Below, piece after piece: positions 1 through 10,815 of a stretch of 64,000 nucleotides of DNA. The notes beneath the pieces are model-generated. The model was given only the letters and a program-made list of their open reading frames with translations, was not told the origin of the DNA and made no database searches. How positions within the stretch are numbered: the stretch's first letter is position 1; each line of letters opens with the position of its first letter. Source of the stretch: Vandiemenella viatica (taxonomy: Eukaryota; Arthropoda; Insecta; Orthoptera; Morabidae); NCBI GenBank assembly GCA_031002005.1, contig CM061918.1:60951478-61015477 (forward strand), read 5' to 3'. A program made the position numbers and the translations under genes.

Positions 1-1835
1 AGGACTGTAACTAGCGGTCACGAATCTAGCGTCTCTCCTCTGTACTTTCTCTAAAGTATCAATCAATCCCTTGCTATACGGATCCCAAATTATACAACAG
101 TATTCCAAATGCGGACAAACTAGTGTTTTGTACGCTATTTCCTTGTACGAGCATCACAACTTCTCAAAATACGACCTAGTTTAGAATTAGAATTAGAATT
201 AACTTTGCCTACGACGGAAGTTATGTGCAAGTCCCATTTCAAACATGTTACGCCTAGATACCTCAGGGAATCCACCGTGTCAACAACTGAATTGTTAACT
301 TTGTACTTGTGAGAAAACAGGGTCTTTTTATTACTTATTTGCATTGCCTTGCACTTTTTACAGTTAAGTGTAAGCTGCCATTTACGGCACCATTCCGAAA
401 TAGCATCCAGATCGCGCTGAATTTCTAAACAATCGTCGGAGCACCTCACTTCCCTATAAATAAGTGCATCATCAGCAAAAAATTGCATCATGCTGTTAAC
501 GTTGTCACCGAGATAGTTTATAAAAATTAAGAAAAGAAGTGGCCCTATTACACTTCCTTCAGGAACCCCGGAATTAACATCTAGCTTTGAAGAGGCTTCC
601 CCGTCAACAACGACATACTTCGACCGACCAGTTAGAAAATCTCATATCCATTCGCAAATCTGATGAGATATACCGTACGCTGGAAGCTTCGCCAAAAGCC
701 AATTGTGTGGTACAGAGTCAAAATCTTTCTGGAAATCCAAGAAAATAGCATCAATTTGTGATCCTGCATCGATAATCTTCATTTAGTCATGCGAAAATAT
801 AGCCAGTTGCGTTTCACACGAACGGTTCTTCAGAAATCCGTGTTGGTTCGCTGTAAGTAACTCGTTTCCATCTAGAAAATTCATAACGTTAGAGCATATG
901 ACATGCTCCAGGATTTTACTGCAAACAGATGTTAGAGATATGGGTCGATAATTCCTAGGATCTCTCCGATCTCCTTCCTTGGAAACGGGAATGTTTTCCA
1001 TGTTTTCGTCAGAGAAAGAATTTTTAAATTCGGTGTTAAATACGGTAGCCTTGTCGCGGCTGTCATCAACTTCCCGACCGTCTTGTAGTAGAAATGACAT
1101 ATTGTTGTCACTACCACTAACTTTTTTTATATACGGCCAAAATTTCTTTGGGTTTTCGTTGAGACTCTTGGAAAGTGAGTTGCTTCTTAAGTCATTAAAG
1201 GCCTTGCGCATCGCATTCTTAACATGTTCTCTTGCCTCAGCTAACTTTTCTAAATCTCTCCCATACATCGTCCTCCTTGAGCGTGTATGTATCTTCCTTT
1301 GCTTTTTAAGTAACCTTTTAACTTCACGCGTATACCACGGGGGATCGTTCCCATCCCTGATCGTCCTTTTCGGTATATGTAAGTCCATACCTTCCCTGAC
1401 TAAACGCATGAATCGAAGCCACATCTCTTCAACCGAGCCTCTTCCTTCTATAAAGGTAATGTAATTATCCCTAAAAAACGTTGTTAATCTCTCCTTTGGG
1501 GCCTTTTCGAGCCTGTAAACGACCCTTTCTTTTTTCGTTTTGCGCGCGGCTATTAATTTTACTGTAGCATTTACAGCTTTACGATCACTTATTCCCATGG
1601 TGGTAGAAATGTCTGTGAATAATTCAGGCCTATTCGTAACGAGAATATCTATAATGTTTTCGATATCGTTGTGGCACCACCCTGTTTCAGTGACGAGCTG
1701 CTCAAGATTAAGATCTGAGAAAAGGCCAAGAATAATTTCACAGGATGTTTTATCCATGCCACCAGTAACGTGGACGTAATTAGTCCAGTTGATATACGGA
1801 AAGTTGAAGTCGCCACCTAATATAGAAGTCCACAT
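1..1835 (-). pseudogene. CR1/L2-like LINE ORF2 relic (endonuclease to RT), 5'-truncated, runs off the window start
   Basis: A minus-strand reverse-transcriptase polyprotein of a non-LTR retrotransposon. The longest open piece (783-1835) starts near the end of the endonuclease domain (GGDFNFP) and runs through a basic linker into RT (NYRPISLTSVCSKILEH). An in-frame stop follows at about 783. The frame then continues through the palm: AIFLDFQKDFDSVPH (motif A), a stop near 645, GVPEGSVIGPLLF (motif B), and FADD at about 470-480 (motif C, in the open piece 135-491). The thumb region near 1-130 reads HLEYCCIIWDPYSKGLI and VQRRDARFV and leaves the window. The copy at 42454-43013 belongs to the same family. 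The endonuclease start is missing, so the copy is 5'-truncated near 1835. It cannot make a working protein. The CR1/L2-like assignment rests on motif style and could be a neighbouring clade. Confidence 0.85.
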
Positions 1836-2059
1836 CTACTCAAGTCTGGAAGGGGCCCTACTGCGCAGGGTATCTGCGGTTGCGAGAGACCTCTTTGCCG
1901 ATGCGAGTTTTATGTGGCCAAAAGCAGACACTTATGGCACTGCTGGCTGGGATACCTGGACCTACAATGTAAAGCGCAATCCCAGATACCTCGCATTCCA
2001 CATACATAAGGCACAGGCGAAAGTCATGTTGGCTCCGTCAAGATAAATTTACTTTGGTG
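1836..2059. other. Unassigned sequence
   Basis: Sequence just outside the truncated 5' end of the LINE. A short open frame on the plus strand (1789-2046) has no recognisable motif. Confidence 0.4.
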
Positions 2060-2430
2060 TAAGTGTTCAAAGAGAAACATTTAGTATGCTGTAATTTTCT
2101 GATGACATTACCTCGCACTTATTGCAAGTTTTTCGATGTAATGCACCATGTTGAAATAACATTGAGATTACGTCGAATCTTTAAACAATCAACAGAACCT
2201 TTTACTTCCGTATAGATAATTACACCATCAGCAAGATGTCTAAACCGCTATTAATATTGATATAGTGTCCCAAGAAGACTATATCAATTCTCAACGCCGA
2301 AAAATACTTCGTTCTTATGCTATTAATATTGTCTCCACAAATCGTATACAAATATCAGGTATAGGAGTGGTCCTTATAAACTTTATTGCACGATGTCCAA
2401 TTCAACTTCTAAAGATACTTACGACGATAT
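2060..2430 (-). pseudogene. Heavily decayed fragment of the same CR1-like LINE family (RT palm)
   Basis: Nucleotide similarity by eye to the RT palm of the neighbouring LINE. The stretch around 2175-2240 matches the region encoding the CLEIQRDLD helix, the conserved 'acttccctataaata' word and the FADD codons (caccatcagcaa on the plus strand). The stretch around 2350-2385 matches the region just upstream of motif C. No reading frame survives. It is a separate, older copy because it repeats a region already present at 400-550. 2431-2650 beyond it shows nothing I can assign. Confidence 0.55.
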
Positions 2431-2650
2431 GACATATTATGAGCTTGGAGTGGTTAATTAATTGAGCTAGTTGATTAGTATATAGAATGACAAAGCACAA
2501 CAAGGAAGTAAAGTATTTTACCATTTACCCTCGAAGTACGTAACAGCGTGTTATGGACAAGTAAATAATTTATTTATTTAGCGTTTGATGCTACATGACA
2601 TAATACTCAACTACGATCATACTGAACTTTCTTTTAAAATAATTGACGGA

Positions 2651-3239
2651 TTGCAAACCATAGTGGTACAAGTGACAAATATGGGAAATGTGATCTAAGT
2701 GAATCAAAAGACAGGCCCTGTACTTATCTTTAGCGTGCCAAACCGATACAAGCTATTTTATATACCAAGCCATCTAACCTTCTGTTGGGATAGCTGCATC
2801 GCTTATAAAATGGCTCTATCTCTTTCCGACCATAGATGTACAATTGACAAAATGGCGAGGCGATGTTCTAAGAGAATATTAAAAATTATCAAGAAATAAC
2901 TGGATGCATGGAAGATAGAGATGATTCTGTCTGTAAATAATAGCATAGAATTTTTGTAAAACATTAGCTGAAAAGTTGTTAACTTACGATAAATGCAGAG
3001 CCTTATTTTTCATACGTTTGTTTTGAATTTTCGTGTTGACTTCTGTATGTGAAAAAAAATGATTTCCTGAAGATACAATGATGAAGTATTTGAAAATAAA
3101 CTAATTATAAAATCAGGTAAATATTTTTTAATTGTGTTCAATCTGATTTTGTTAATATGTTACTTGTACCACTTGTGTTTACAAAAACCCGTTTTACTCA
3201 AATAATTTATTTTGACACTTGTAGCACTGTGGTTCGCAA
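2651..3239. mobile_element. MITE-like element with imperfect TIRs (left palindrome arm copy)
   Basis: Imperfect terminal inverted repeats: the left end reads TTGCAAACCATAGTGGTACA and the right end, reverse-complemented, TTGCGAACCACAGTGCTACA, both followed by AGTG(A/T)CAAA. An extra internal copy of the CACTTGTACCACT word lies near 3163. There is no transposase; small open frames inside are not convincing. Target duplication and superfamily are not resolved. The homologous copy in the right arm (20075-20658) lacks the outer TTGCAAACCA of this end. Confidence 0.55.
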
Positions 3240-3719
3240 CCCGCTAATTATACATACATATACATGTTTGAGCGGACAAGGCCCCCAGCTGGCAAGTGAT
3301 GAGGCCTCTGTGACAGGATCACCAGCCATAAGCACTATAATACAACATCGAGGTGCTCCAACCAGGCCACCGCCTCCAGAGTAGCCCACACTAACAAGTA
3401 CAGATTTTAAGCTATGACACAATTCTTTAAGGAGTACAGTTGATTATTATTCAATCTCAAATGAAGCCAATGTAGTTACAAAACAACTGATCAAGATCCT
3501 ACCACCACATTCCCATCTTACTGTTCAAAGATAATTCACATACACACATCCTAAATACAATATTTTACAGTAATTTCTGTAAAACTGGAAAAACGGCAAA
3601 AATATTAACTTAAAAGTACACAAATCAAAAAACAAATAAAATGAAAAGAAAATATTAACCAATATTATTTTTTTTTAATATGAAGAGACTGTTTACTCAC
3701 AAGTTCTAAAGGTAACCGA
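3240..3719. other. Unassigned sequence inside the left arm
   Basis: No motif or reading frame recognised. It is conserved in mirror position in the right arm (19609-20074). Confidence 0.4.
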
Positions 3720-3950
3720 TTTTTTTAACGTCTCATCGACGACTAAGGTCTTTAGAGGCGGGATGGGATTGGGCACAAGGAACGGGAAGGAATTCAGCCA
3801 TGGCATTTTAGAAGGAAGTATCCCGGCTTTCGCCTGGAGTGATTTGGGGAAACCATGGAAACTCCAAGTCTGGATGCCCGGACGGAGATTCGAACCCGCG
3901 TCCTCCCGAATGCGATGCCAGAGCGTTAACCGTTCACCCACCACGCTCGG
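3720..3950 (-). mobile_element. tRNA-derived SINE, subfamily A
   Basis: Minus-strand SINE. The head has box A (GTGGGTGAACGGTTAACG) and a near-consensus box B (GGTTCGAATC), then the body (CATCCAGA..., CACTCCAGGCGAAAGCCGGGAT, GGCCATGG-like), then the 3' hairpin region and an A tract. The same insertion occupies the mirror position in the right arm, so it predates the duplication. Confidence 0.9.
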
Positions 3951-4564
3951 TGAGGTGATCGAGAAGTTACCATCGCATGGTAACTATCTTGTAAACTTCA
4001 GTTTCTGTGGTATGATCATTGCTTTAGAGTGTTCATGTTTGTGGGGTAAATGCAATCGATGTTTTGTTTAATGCGTTGTTTTTTGTCGCACATGAGATAT
4101 TAGACAAGAGGGTGAAAATAGGTATCGGAGGGTGGTTTCTGTGCACTGGCTGCGCATTAACAGTAATGTCACACGATTTGAGAAAAATCTCCAGTAATCT
4201 TGTTCCTTTCTTTGGGTCAAACTGTTTTCTTCCTAATTACCAATTGAAGTAATGTTGTTAGTCAAGCAGAAACATTAAAAACAGAGGTCACTCTCTTGGG
4301 CGTTATCGCGTTTCACAGCCGTTGCACCGCGAGGTAGGCTAACCCGCTACGCGTTACTCCGCGCCGCTGAGCAGTGTTGCCAACATTGCGGCGATAATCC
4401 CACACGCGTTGCCGCCGCCCACTCTTAACTTCATTCCGCCGTTAAACGCGAGAGATTTTTCGTGCTGATTGTAGTTGCCTGGCAGTGAATAGGAAAGAAA
4501 TGAATAAAATAAAATCCAATTGCAAGTCCATTGAACAGATTATGTATTAAATTTTTTTAAAGAA
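3951..4564. other. Unassigned sequence with a CpG-rich patch
   Basis: Non-coding by inspection. About 4290-4460 is markedly richer in C, G and CpG than its surroundings and is conserved in the right arm (about 18855-19030) with small rearrangements. Confidence 0.4.
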
Positions 4565-5235
4565 ATTTTCGACTGGTTTGATGCAATCCTCCCGCCCTTC
4601 TATTTCGTGCTAACCTCTTCAGCTCTACATACCCCTTTTAGCGCACGTTCTCTATTATCTGCTTCATATATTCTAAACTCTGTCTTCCTCTACAGTTGTT
4701 ACCTTCGTCTGTTCCCTCCACCAGCAAATTAACTAATCCAGCATGTCTCAAAATTTGGCCTACCAGCCTGTCTCTTCTTTCTGTAAGCTTCTTCCACAAA
4801 CTTCTTTCCTCATCCATCATTTCCAAAACGCGTTCCTTTCATACTTTATCTGTCCACTTAATTTTCAGCATTCTTTTGTAGCACCACATTTCAAATGCTT
4901 CAATTTTCTTTCCGGTATTCCTTATGTCCATGTTTCGCTACCGTAAATTGCTGTGCTCCTCACATAGAATTTTAAAAAGTTATTTCTAATTCCTAGATCA
5001 ATGTTTGAACCTAAAAGATTTCTCCTTTTCATGAAGGCTCTTTTTGCTTGTGCTTTTCTGATTTTAAAATCATTCCTGCTTCGGCCATCGGCTGTAATTT
5101 CGCTTCTCTGGTAGCAGAATTCACTTTATTCTCCTATTGCATCACATCCTATTTTTATATTAAATCTACTAAAAAATCAATAACAAGTGATTTTTTAAAT
5201 AGAATTTGTGAGCTTTTCACTCAGTTAGTGTGTAT
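4565..5235 (-). mobile_element. RTE-like LINE, 3'-terminal fragment (left arm copy)
   Basis: Minus-strand C-terminal end of a LINE reverse transcriptase with its 3' untranslated tail. Decoded pieces include RRDRLVGQILRHAGLVNLLVE and EYMKQIIENV, the end of the RT C-terminal region, and upstream FCY and RSRND words seen more clearly in other copies. The 3' end carries the same CAGTCGAAA word as the copies at 33587, 37822 and 56622. It is frameshifted and 5'-truncated. The mirror copy is 18130-18725. Confidence 0.8.
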
Positions 5236-5264
5236 TAATTAGCTAGTCTTACTCTGGGCCGTTC

Positions 5265-5275
5265 ACCAAGATTCT
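5265..5275 (+). repeat. 11-bp target-site duplication, 5' copy (ACCAAGATTCT)
   Basis: An identical word occurs at 6234-6244 on the other side of the LINE insertion. The right palindrome arm has this word only once, at the empty site near 18040. Confidence 0.9.
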
Positions 5276-6233
5276 CATTACAACAGGATTTTATGCTGTA
5301 CAGTGCCATACGCTACAAAGGCCACTCCTATGATCAACCCTGGCTCAAAACCATCCTCAATGTGCTGAGTGAGGTTGAGGACTTGTGCGGTGCAGTTTTT
5401 GTTAGGTTAGAAACCCGCTTGCTGGTGAATCAGTTTCGGTCCGATTTTTTGGCTCAGTCGATTAAGCAGCATCCTTTCAGATATCTCACAGTGCTCCGAA
5501 CATCAGCTCTTGCACTGCGTTATTCTGCTGCAGAATATGCCTGTCCCGTTTGGTACAACTCTGCTTATGTCAAACAAGTAGATGTAGTGTTGCATGAAAC
5601 CTGCAGAATTCTATCGGGTTGCCTCAGAGCCACGCCGATTGAAAAATCAGGAATCGCTGCCCCTGATATAAGACGGAACGTAGCTGCAATGTCAGAAAGT
5701 AAAAAGGCTAATCAAAACTCCGCTCATCCCTTATTCGGGCTTCAACTTCCAAGAGAAAGACTGAAATCTAGAAAAAGCTTCCTTAGGACGACAGCTGATT
5801 TAGATGTACCACCGAAAGTTGCCCGGCTCAATCTGTGGCGAGCCAGAATGACTCGTGTGAATCAATGGATACCTACTGCAGAGACACTACCACCAGGTGG
5901 AAACCTCAACTGGAAGAGTGCTAAATCGGCTGAGAAGTGGAGTGGGCAGGACCAAAGATAACCTGGCAAGATGGCATTATCTTGAAGATCCTAATACTGC
6001 ATGTGAGTGTGGGGCAGAACAGACCATTCAGCATTTGTACAACTGCCCGCATTGCCCATCAGCCTGCACTCTGCAAGACCTCCTTCGCGACAGTGACAAT
6101 GCCATACAAGTTGCTAATTTTTGGTCATCCGTCGTAATGAACTCTTTGTTGTTGATTGATATTATTTTATTTATTTTATTGTTATTATCGTTTCTAACAA
6201 TTTGTAAGCAGCATTTTTGACACGAAATAAATA
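5276..6233 (+). mobile_element. 5'-truncated LINE (RT C-terminal region) inserted only in the left arm
   Basis: A 958-bp plus-strand LINE tail. Frame 5293-5961 encodes the RT thumb and C-terminal region (LRTSALALRYSAAEYACPVW, CRILSGCLRATPIEKSGIAAPDIRR), and a frameshift near 5900-5930 moves into 5897-6220 (LNRLRSGVGRTKDNLARWHYL, then a CECG...QTIQHLYNCPHC zinc-knuckle-like end). The 3' end is AT-rich and finishes ACGAAATAAATA. Perfect 11-bp target duplications flank it. The same C-terminal layout (LNR.R..., CECG..QT) appears in the LINE at 54600-56040, so both belong to one lineage. Only the frameshift separates the two pieces, so it is young relative to the arms. Confidence 0.9.
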
Positions 6234-6244
6234 ACCAAGATTCT
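6234..6244 (+). repeat. 11-bp target-site duplication, 3' copy (ACCAAGATTCT)
   Basis: Second copy of the word at 5265-5275, directly after the AT-rich 3' end of the LINE insertion. Confidence 0.9.
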
Positions 6245-9120
6245 TCATTTCGTGTATTTCCCACGGTGCTCTTTACACTTCTACTATATTTAAATGCCCG
6301 TACTGTCTTAGTTAGGCCTTCTCTATCATTTATGGTAGAGGTCAACTCTTTCAATGGGTCTCCAGTCGTTTCGTTCCTCATCCTGTCCATTTTACCTCTG
6401 AGAAAATTTCATTTCACTTGCATGTATCCTGCTAATATCTCGCTTCTTCAATGTCTAGGATTCAGCATCATACATTACGTGTGTGCAATACATTACTCCA
6501 TTACTTCTCTGTGGCACATTTCTCATCTATATCAAGAATCTGTTGCTTCTTAAAAATGCCTCTGCCTGTCTCCGCCCTTCGTTTACCTGACCATCGTTTC
6601 TTCTGCTTTCGTCTATAACACTTACCAGGTTTTTTTAGACTGAGAATTTGTATCACGAAATAAAAATAATTAAACTAACGATACCAGGCTGTTTGAAAAA
6701 TTTCTCATGGCACAGTAAAAATTGACTGTGTAAATGATACGAGGAATATGTAAATTCACAATAAGACATATACCGCTGACACAAAATGAGCTGTTAGAAA
6801 TGTGAAATAAAATTATTAAGAGAAATGTCTGGTAAAACACTGGGTGATCTTCTTTTCAAGGTGCCTTCTCCTGTCGGAGCTTGGCGGGCCTCATGACGTA
6901 ATATTGCAGCATGGGAAGCCTCTTCTGACGTGCAGTTCAACCATCTCCGAATGTCCTTCAGCCACGAATTCCTTCTGTTTCCGACAAACCTATAGGATAC
7001 AGAATAATGTTACAAGATCTGTACGTAAAGTGCAAAAAATAAACAGATTTGTAAATGGAAGAAGAAAATACTGAAACGAACAGACAGAATGGATGAAGAA
7101 ATAATTGTTAAAGAAGCAGGAGGCATTATATTTATTAATGAAACGAGAGAAGGAGGTAGGCCGTTAAAACGCAGTAAGGAGACTTAAGTTACAGCTTAAG
7201 AAGAATAAGAATGGCAAAATGGAAAAGGTTGCAGTTTAGTCAGAAAATAGCAATGAAAAAGCGTAATCTTTTGACTGTTTTTTCGTATCCAGAGCTTATC
7301 TTAATATACCGTTTACTACCTGCGTTCTCAGTTGTTTGTTTCTAACTTTTTACTGTTTGTCTTCTGAAATAACATTTAACAGTGCCATCCACATAAAAAA
7401 TGAGATTCACCATTCTGTCTTTTTTTTTTCTATATAACACTTTTTTCGTCGCTAATCATTTACAAAAAAACATACGTTAATTTAGTACTGTACAAGATTC
7501 TGAAGTAATCTTGCGGGAAAAAGGCTTCTTCTCTCGCAGTTAAATCTTAATATCAGTGGAATAAATAAAATCAGTGTTGAACTCTCCGATATTGAAATTT
7601 AAAAATATGTTTCTTTGTTCACGATGCATATAATTTTGAGTTAGCAGATATAGCATCACTAATATGTACATTTATTTATAATAAGAGTGCAAACCTTTAG
7701 GGCGTTGTATAATTTTCTCTGCTAACTATAAAATTTCATCTATTAGTATACACGTTTTAAGAATAACATTTTTAATATAAAGAATACTGGATGATTGTAT
7801 TTTGTCCTTGTACTCTTCTGCTATTGAATACATCCTTATACTTATCATACTAAACAATAAAAATTCACCTACTTTTTATCTAATTGATACTATTTTTGTC
7901 TAACCTATTGTTACTGTGATTATCTCTGCTACATTTTATGATTCTTATCTATGTAGTTTAGGTTTTTATTAAGTCGAAAGATGATAGTAGATATCATTAG
8001 CAAATTGTAGCACACTGATTTTTTTTATTGCTTTTGTCATACCGAAAGTTATATTAACCTCCCAGGTTTTCTTCCAGTATATAGAAATTGTTTTTTTGTG
8101 GTGGGAGTTTACAATCTTGTTTCATTCTTTTTAACTGTTGCTTGTCCCTCTGCTATTAGTATAGCAAACTGATTCGTGTAACATTATCAAAATATTTTTC
8201 TTAAGCACATAAAGCCCTTTAAAGTATACATTTTTCTATCCGTCCTTCAAATATTAATACTTTCACCAGTTATTCTCTTATGCCCCGATTTACTTATAAG
8301 TTTTATAATTATGAGCTATGCCTTCTTCGTATTATATAATACTTCTGTTAAATTAGTTGGTGTCTCTTCTGTGTTCTAAAATTTCCTATTTAGTTTGAAT
8401 AATAAATTCCTACCTCTCATAATTTTATCATGGATCCCATCATGTGAAGCCCTGTCAGATTCTGTCCTTAAAGCAGAACCTTCTATATATCTGCAACTAC
8501 TTCTTTTGTTTCCATCACACTGTTGTTCAGACACTTTCCATCAAACAGTTTCTCTTTATATTCCTCCCATCGGCCCACCGAGCGTGGTGGGTGAGTGGTT
8601 AACGCTCTGGCCTCGCATTCGGGAGGACGGCGGTTCGAATCCCCGTCCGGGCATCCAGATTTGGGTTTTCCATGGTTTCCCCAAATCACTCCAGGCGAAT
8701 GCCAGGTTGGTTACTTCAAATAGGCCATGGCCAAATTCCTTCCCGTTCCTTGTCTCCAGTCTCATCCCGCCTCTAAGGACCTCGACGTCGACGAGGCGTA
8801 AAGCCATAAGTTAAAAAAAAATCCATCAGCCATGTTTTGTTCTCACTAATACCTTCATACTTACACTTCTGTTCCTCAATTTTGAGCAATATTTTATTTA
8901 CCTACATCCTTTTCTACTACTCAGACTTTCGTCGCAGAAATTTTCATTTGAGTATCCTGCGTTTCCCGTTTATCTGATTTCTAAAGTGTTTATATTGTTT
9001 TCTTACAGCTTCGTCTTTAGAATTTTAGCAACCTGTTGTATACTCATCAACGCCCATCTCTGTTTGAAGGTCTTTCGGAATTTTTATTTCTTATGCCAAA
9101 TGTTTCTTTATTATTAATAG
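6245..9120 (-). pseudogene. Old degenerate LINE ORF2 relic spanning most of the inner left arm
   Basis: Minus-strand pieces appear in the expected order. Near 8400-8570 is the linker GRWEEYKEKLFDGKCLNNSV. Near 7990-8025 is VLQFANDI, matching the RT motif-C context ISVLQFADD with D changed to N. Near 6390-6480 is a RT C-terminal piece resembling AAEMKFLR (clearer on the right arm around 17850-17900). Between these pieces the sequence is AT-rich with many stops; I cannot trace the full frame, so the interval is approximate. The SINE at 8576-8822 sits inside it. The mirror copy is 15100-18050. Confidence 0.45.
8576..8822 (+). mobile_element. tRNA-derived SINE, subfamily A, with target duplications
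   Basis: Plus-strand SINE in near-consensus form: box A GTGGGTGAGTGGTTAACGC, box B GGTTCGAATCC, body ATCCAGATTTGGGTTTTCCA, then a 3' hairpin GCCTC...GAGGC, the word GTAAAGCC and an A tract. A 9-bp target duplication flanks it: CCATCGGCC at 8567-8575 and CCATCAGCC at 8823-8831 (one mismatch). The right arm holds the orthologous copy with the same flanks. Confidence 0.95.
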
Positions 9121-9285
9121 ATTGTGGTCAGAGTTAATGCAAGGTCTTGGGTATGCTTAGCGGTTAAGGTCTTGGTTTATGAATCTCTCTATATATACGT
9201 ATATATTTGCTTGACGCTTGCACCGTAGGCGGTACAATTAAAGCATGTTACACATGGTGTTTCTTTTGCTTAAAACAAGGAACAG

Positions 9286-9464
9286 TTAAGATTGTAAAAT
9301 CATTTATTGCATTTGTATAATAGAATTGTACATATAATACAAGTGAAAACTTTACAAAGTATCAAATCAGAAACAATACAGAAAATATTTAACAATAAAA
9401 TTATCAATACGCATAACTGCCATCGTAGGAAATACTAATTCTAGATTGCGATTCATAGATGGTA
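9286..9464. other. Unassigned AT-rich sequence
   Basis: Begins where palindrome similarity can no longer be followed, because the right arm reaches an A tract and the N gap there. Nothing recognised. Confidence 0.4.
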
Positions 9465-9740
9465 TTTTGAACGGTTGTAAAGCTCATACAAAGGAGATAG
9501 TGCACAAAACTTACGAGAGTCAATACCTGCGTTACTGTCTTCGAATATGGAAACCGTGTCGCATGGGACTGACGGTCTGGAGAAAGTACAGGGAAGAGTT
9601 GAATTGATACATAGATTGGGTTGGTTTTGTCTAGCTGACAGACAACGTATGTTTCGTTTTGAATTTAACGACAAAATGTGCGATCATCACCTTTCATTTG
9701 CTAGTTTGAGGAAATACCTCTTCCACGAAACTAAATGATA
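9465..9740 (+). pseudogene. CR1-like LINE RT thumb relic
   Basis: Plus-strand pieces in several frames follow the thumb region of the CR1-like copies: EIVHKTY...YLRYCLRIW parallels EIAYKSFLRPHLDYCCAIW, and LGWFCLADRQRMFRFEFNDKM parallels LGWESLVDRRHTF. Several frame changes are needed and no ends are visible. Confidence 0.5.
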
Positions 9741-9977
9741 TTACAAGATAGATGAGACTGGAAAAATGAGATGCAATGCTATTAACGCTTAAATGTATTC
9801 TTTATTTCCTTGTGCTATACGAATTGGAATGAACAGAATAAAGATTAGTTTTGGTGCAATGCACCCTTTGCCACCAACAATATTTGTGAAATTCAGAGTA
9901 TCATCTAGACCTCTGTACACCATAAAAGTTAACAATGTCGGAAAAACTTTTCCACAGACAACGAAACAATAGGAATA

Positions 9978-10815
9978 CGAGGGGTGGTCAGAAATTGTGG
10001 TTACAAGGTTCATACTACTAATATAGCCAACTGATAGCACATTTATTAGGTTATTTTTCGACTTAGTTTCCATATCGGCTGAGGTATTTGTCACGTCGTG
10101 AGATGAGTTTGAATATTCCAACCTGGTAAAAGTAGTGTCACTGCGTGTTCAGCCACCTTGTCGCAAAGTGTTTCACCTCCTCGTTTGAAGTAATTCGTTG
10201 GCCTCCTAGCTTCTCCTTAAAGTGAGGAAAATAGTTGAAGTCGCTTGCAGTGAGGTCCGTACTGTGTGGAAGGTGATGATACCGTGCTGGGTCGGCCACT
10301 ACGATCCTCGTCGGTTACGTTTTCTCTGCTGGCCGCAAAATCTCGACACCATCCTGCGACATGCCGACGAGACATTACAGTCTCTCCATACACCTCTACC
10401 AGCTGCCGGTGAATTACAACCGAGGTCCGGGCTGTACAGAGGGTGATGATGCCGTGCTGGGTCGGCCACTGCGATCCTCGTCGGTTACGTTTTCTCTCGA
10501 CACCATCCTGCGACATGCCGACGAGACATTACAGTCTCTCCATAAACCTCTACCAGTTGCCGGTGCATTACAACCGCGGTTACATGTTCCGAGCACAGAA
10601 ATCGAATAACTGAGTGGATTTCTTCGCCAGACCAGTTTTCCAAACGAATTGCCATTTGTCTTTACCTACAACTAGCGCTATTGGTGACAGGTAGCTGAAA
10701 CTCTGCACGGTTGCCAACCGCATGTCTTAAAATTATCGCACACTACTAACTTTTTTATAAAACACGACACTCCAGGAATATTGGCCTTATAATCTTAGTT
10801 TCTGACCACCCCTCA
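9978..10815 (-). mobile_element. Internally deleted mariner-family element with a tandem duplication of its HTH region
   Basis: The ends form TIRs: CGAGGGGTGGTCAGAAA at the left, and TGAGGGGTGGTCAGAAA when the right end is reverse-complemented. TA precedes the left end (9976-9977); the right side has TC where TA is expected. On the minus strand the transposase N-terminal HTH region is readable (VIHRQLVEVYGETVMSRRHVAGW, then ENVTDEDRSGRPST). Directly after 10217 the frame jumps to the mariner C-terminus (KEKLGGQRITSNEEVKHFATRWLN, about 10120-10205). The catalytic DDE/D core between them is missing. Positions about 10273-10430 recur at about 10443-10580, a tandem duplication offset by 170 bp. 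It is non-functional alone. Confidence 0.85.

Larger units (their letters stand above)
2661..9285 (+). repeat. Left arm of a large imperfect inverted duplication
   Basis: This segment recurs in reverse orientation at 14973-20658. Anchor pairs run in mirror order: 2699-2899 with 20420-20620; the SINE at 3720-3950 with 19374-19608; the LINE tail 4565-5230 with 18130-18725; the SINE at 8576-8822 with 15418-15653; and 9121-9285 with 14973-15120. Divergence counted by eye over 2699-2905 is about 4%. After removing the left-only insertion and its extra target repeat (969 bp), the arms are nearly equal: about 5656 and 5686 bp. The spacer is about 5.7 kb including a 1000-N gap. Confidence 0.9.

Noticed and set aside
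8576..8660. True tRNA genes at the box A/box B pairs
   Set aside because: Every instance continues into the repeated SINE body and lacks a clean cloverleaf; they are SINE heads.
8395..8814. 139-codon frame, also found mirrored at 15415-15834
   Set aside because: It is a read-through of a SINE and an old LINE relic on the antisense strand; its conservation reflects the palindrome, not coding.
9121..9285. Long terminal repeats of an LTR element at the palindrome's inner edges
   Set aside because: The copies are inverted, not direct, and no gag-pol, primer-binding site or polypurine tract is visible.
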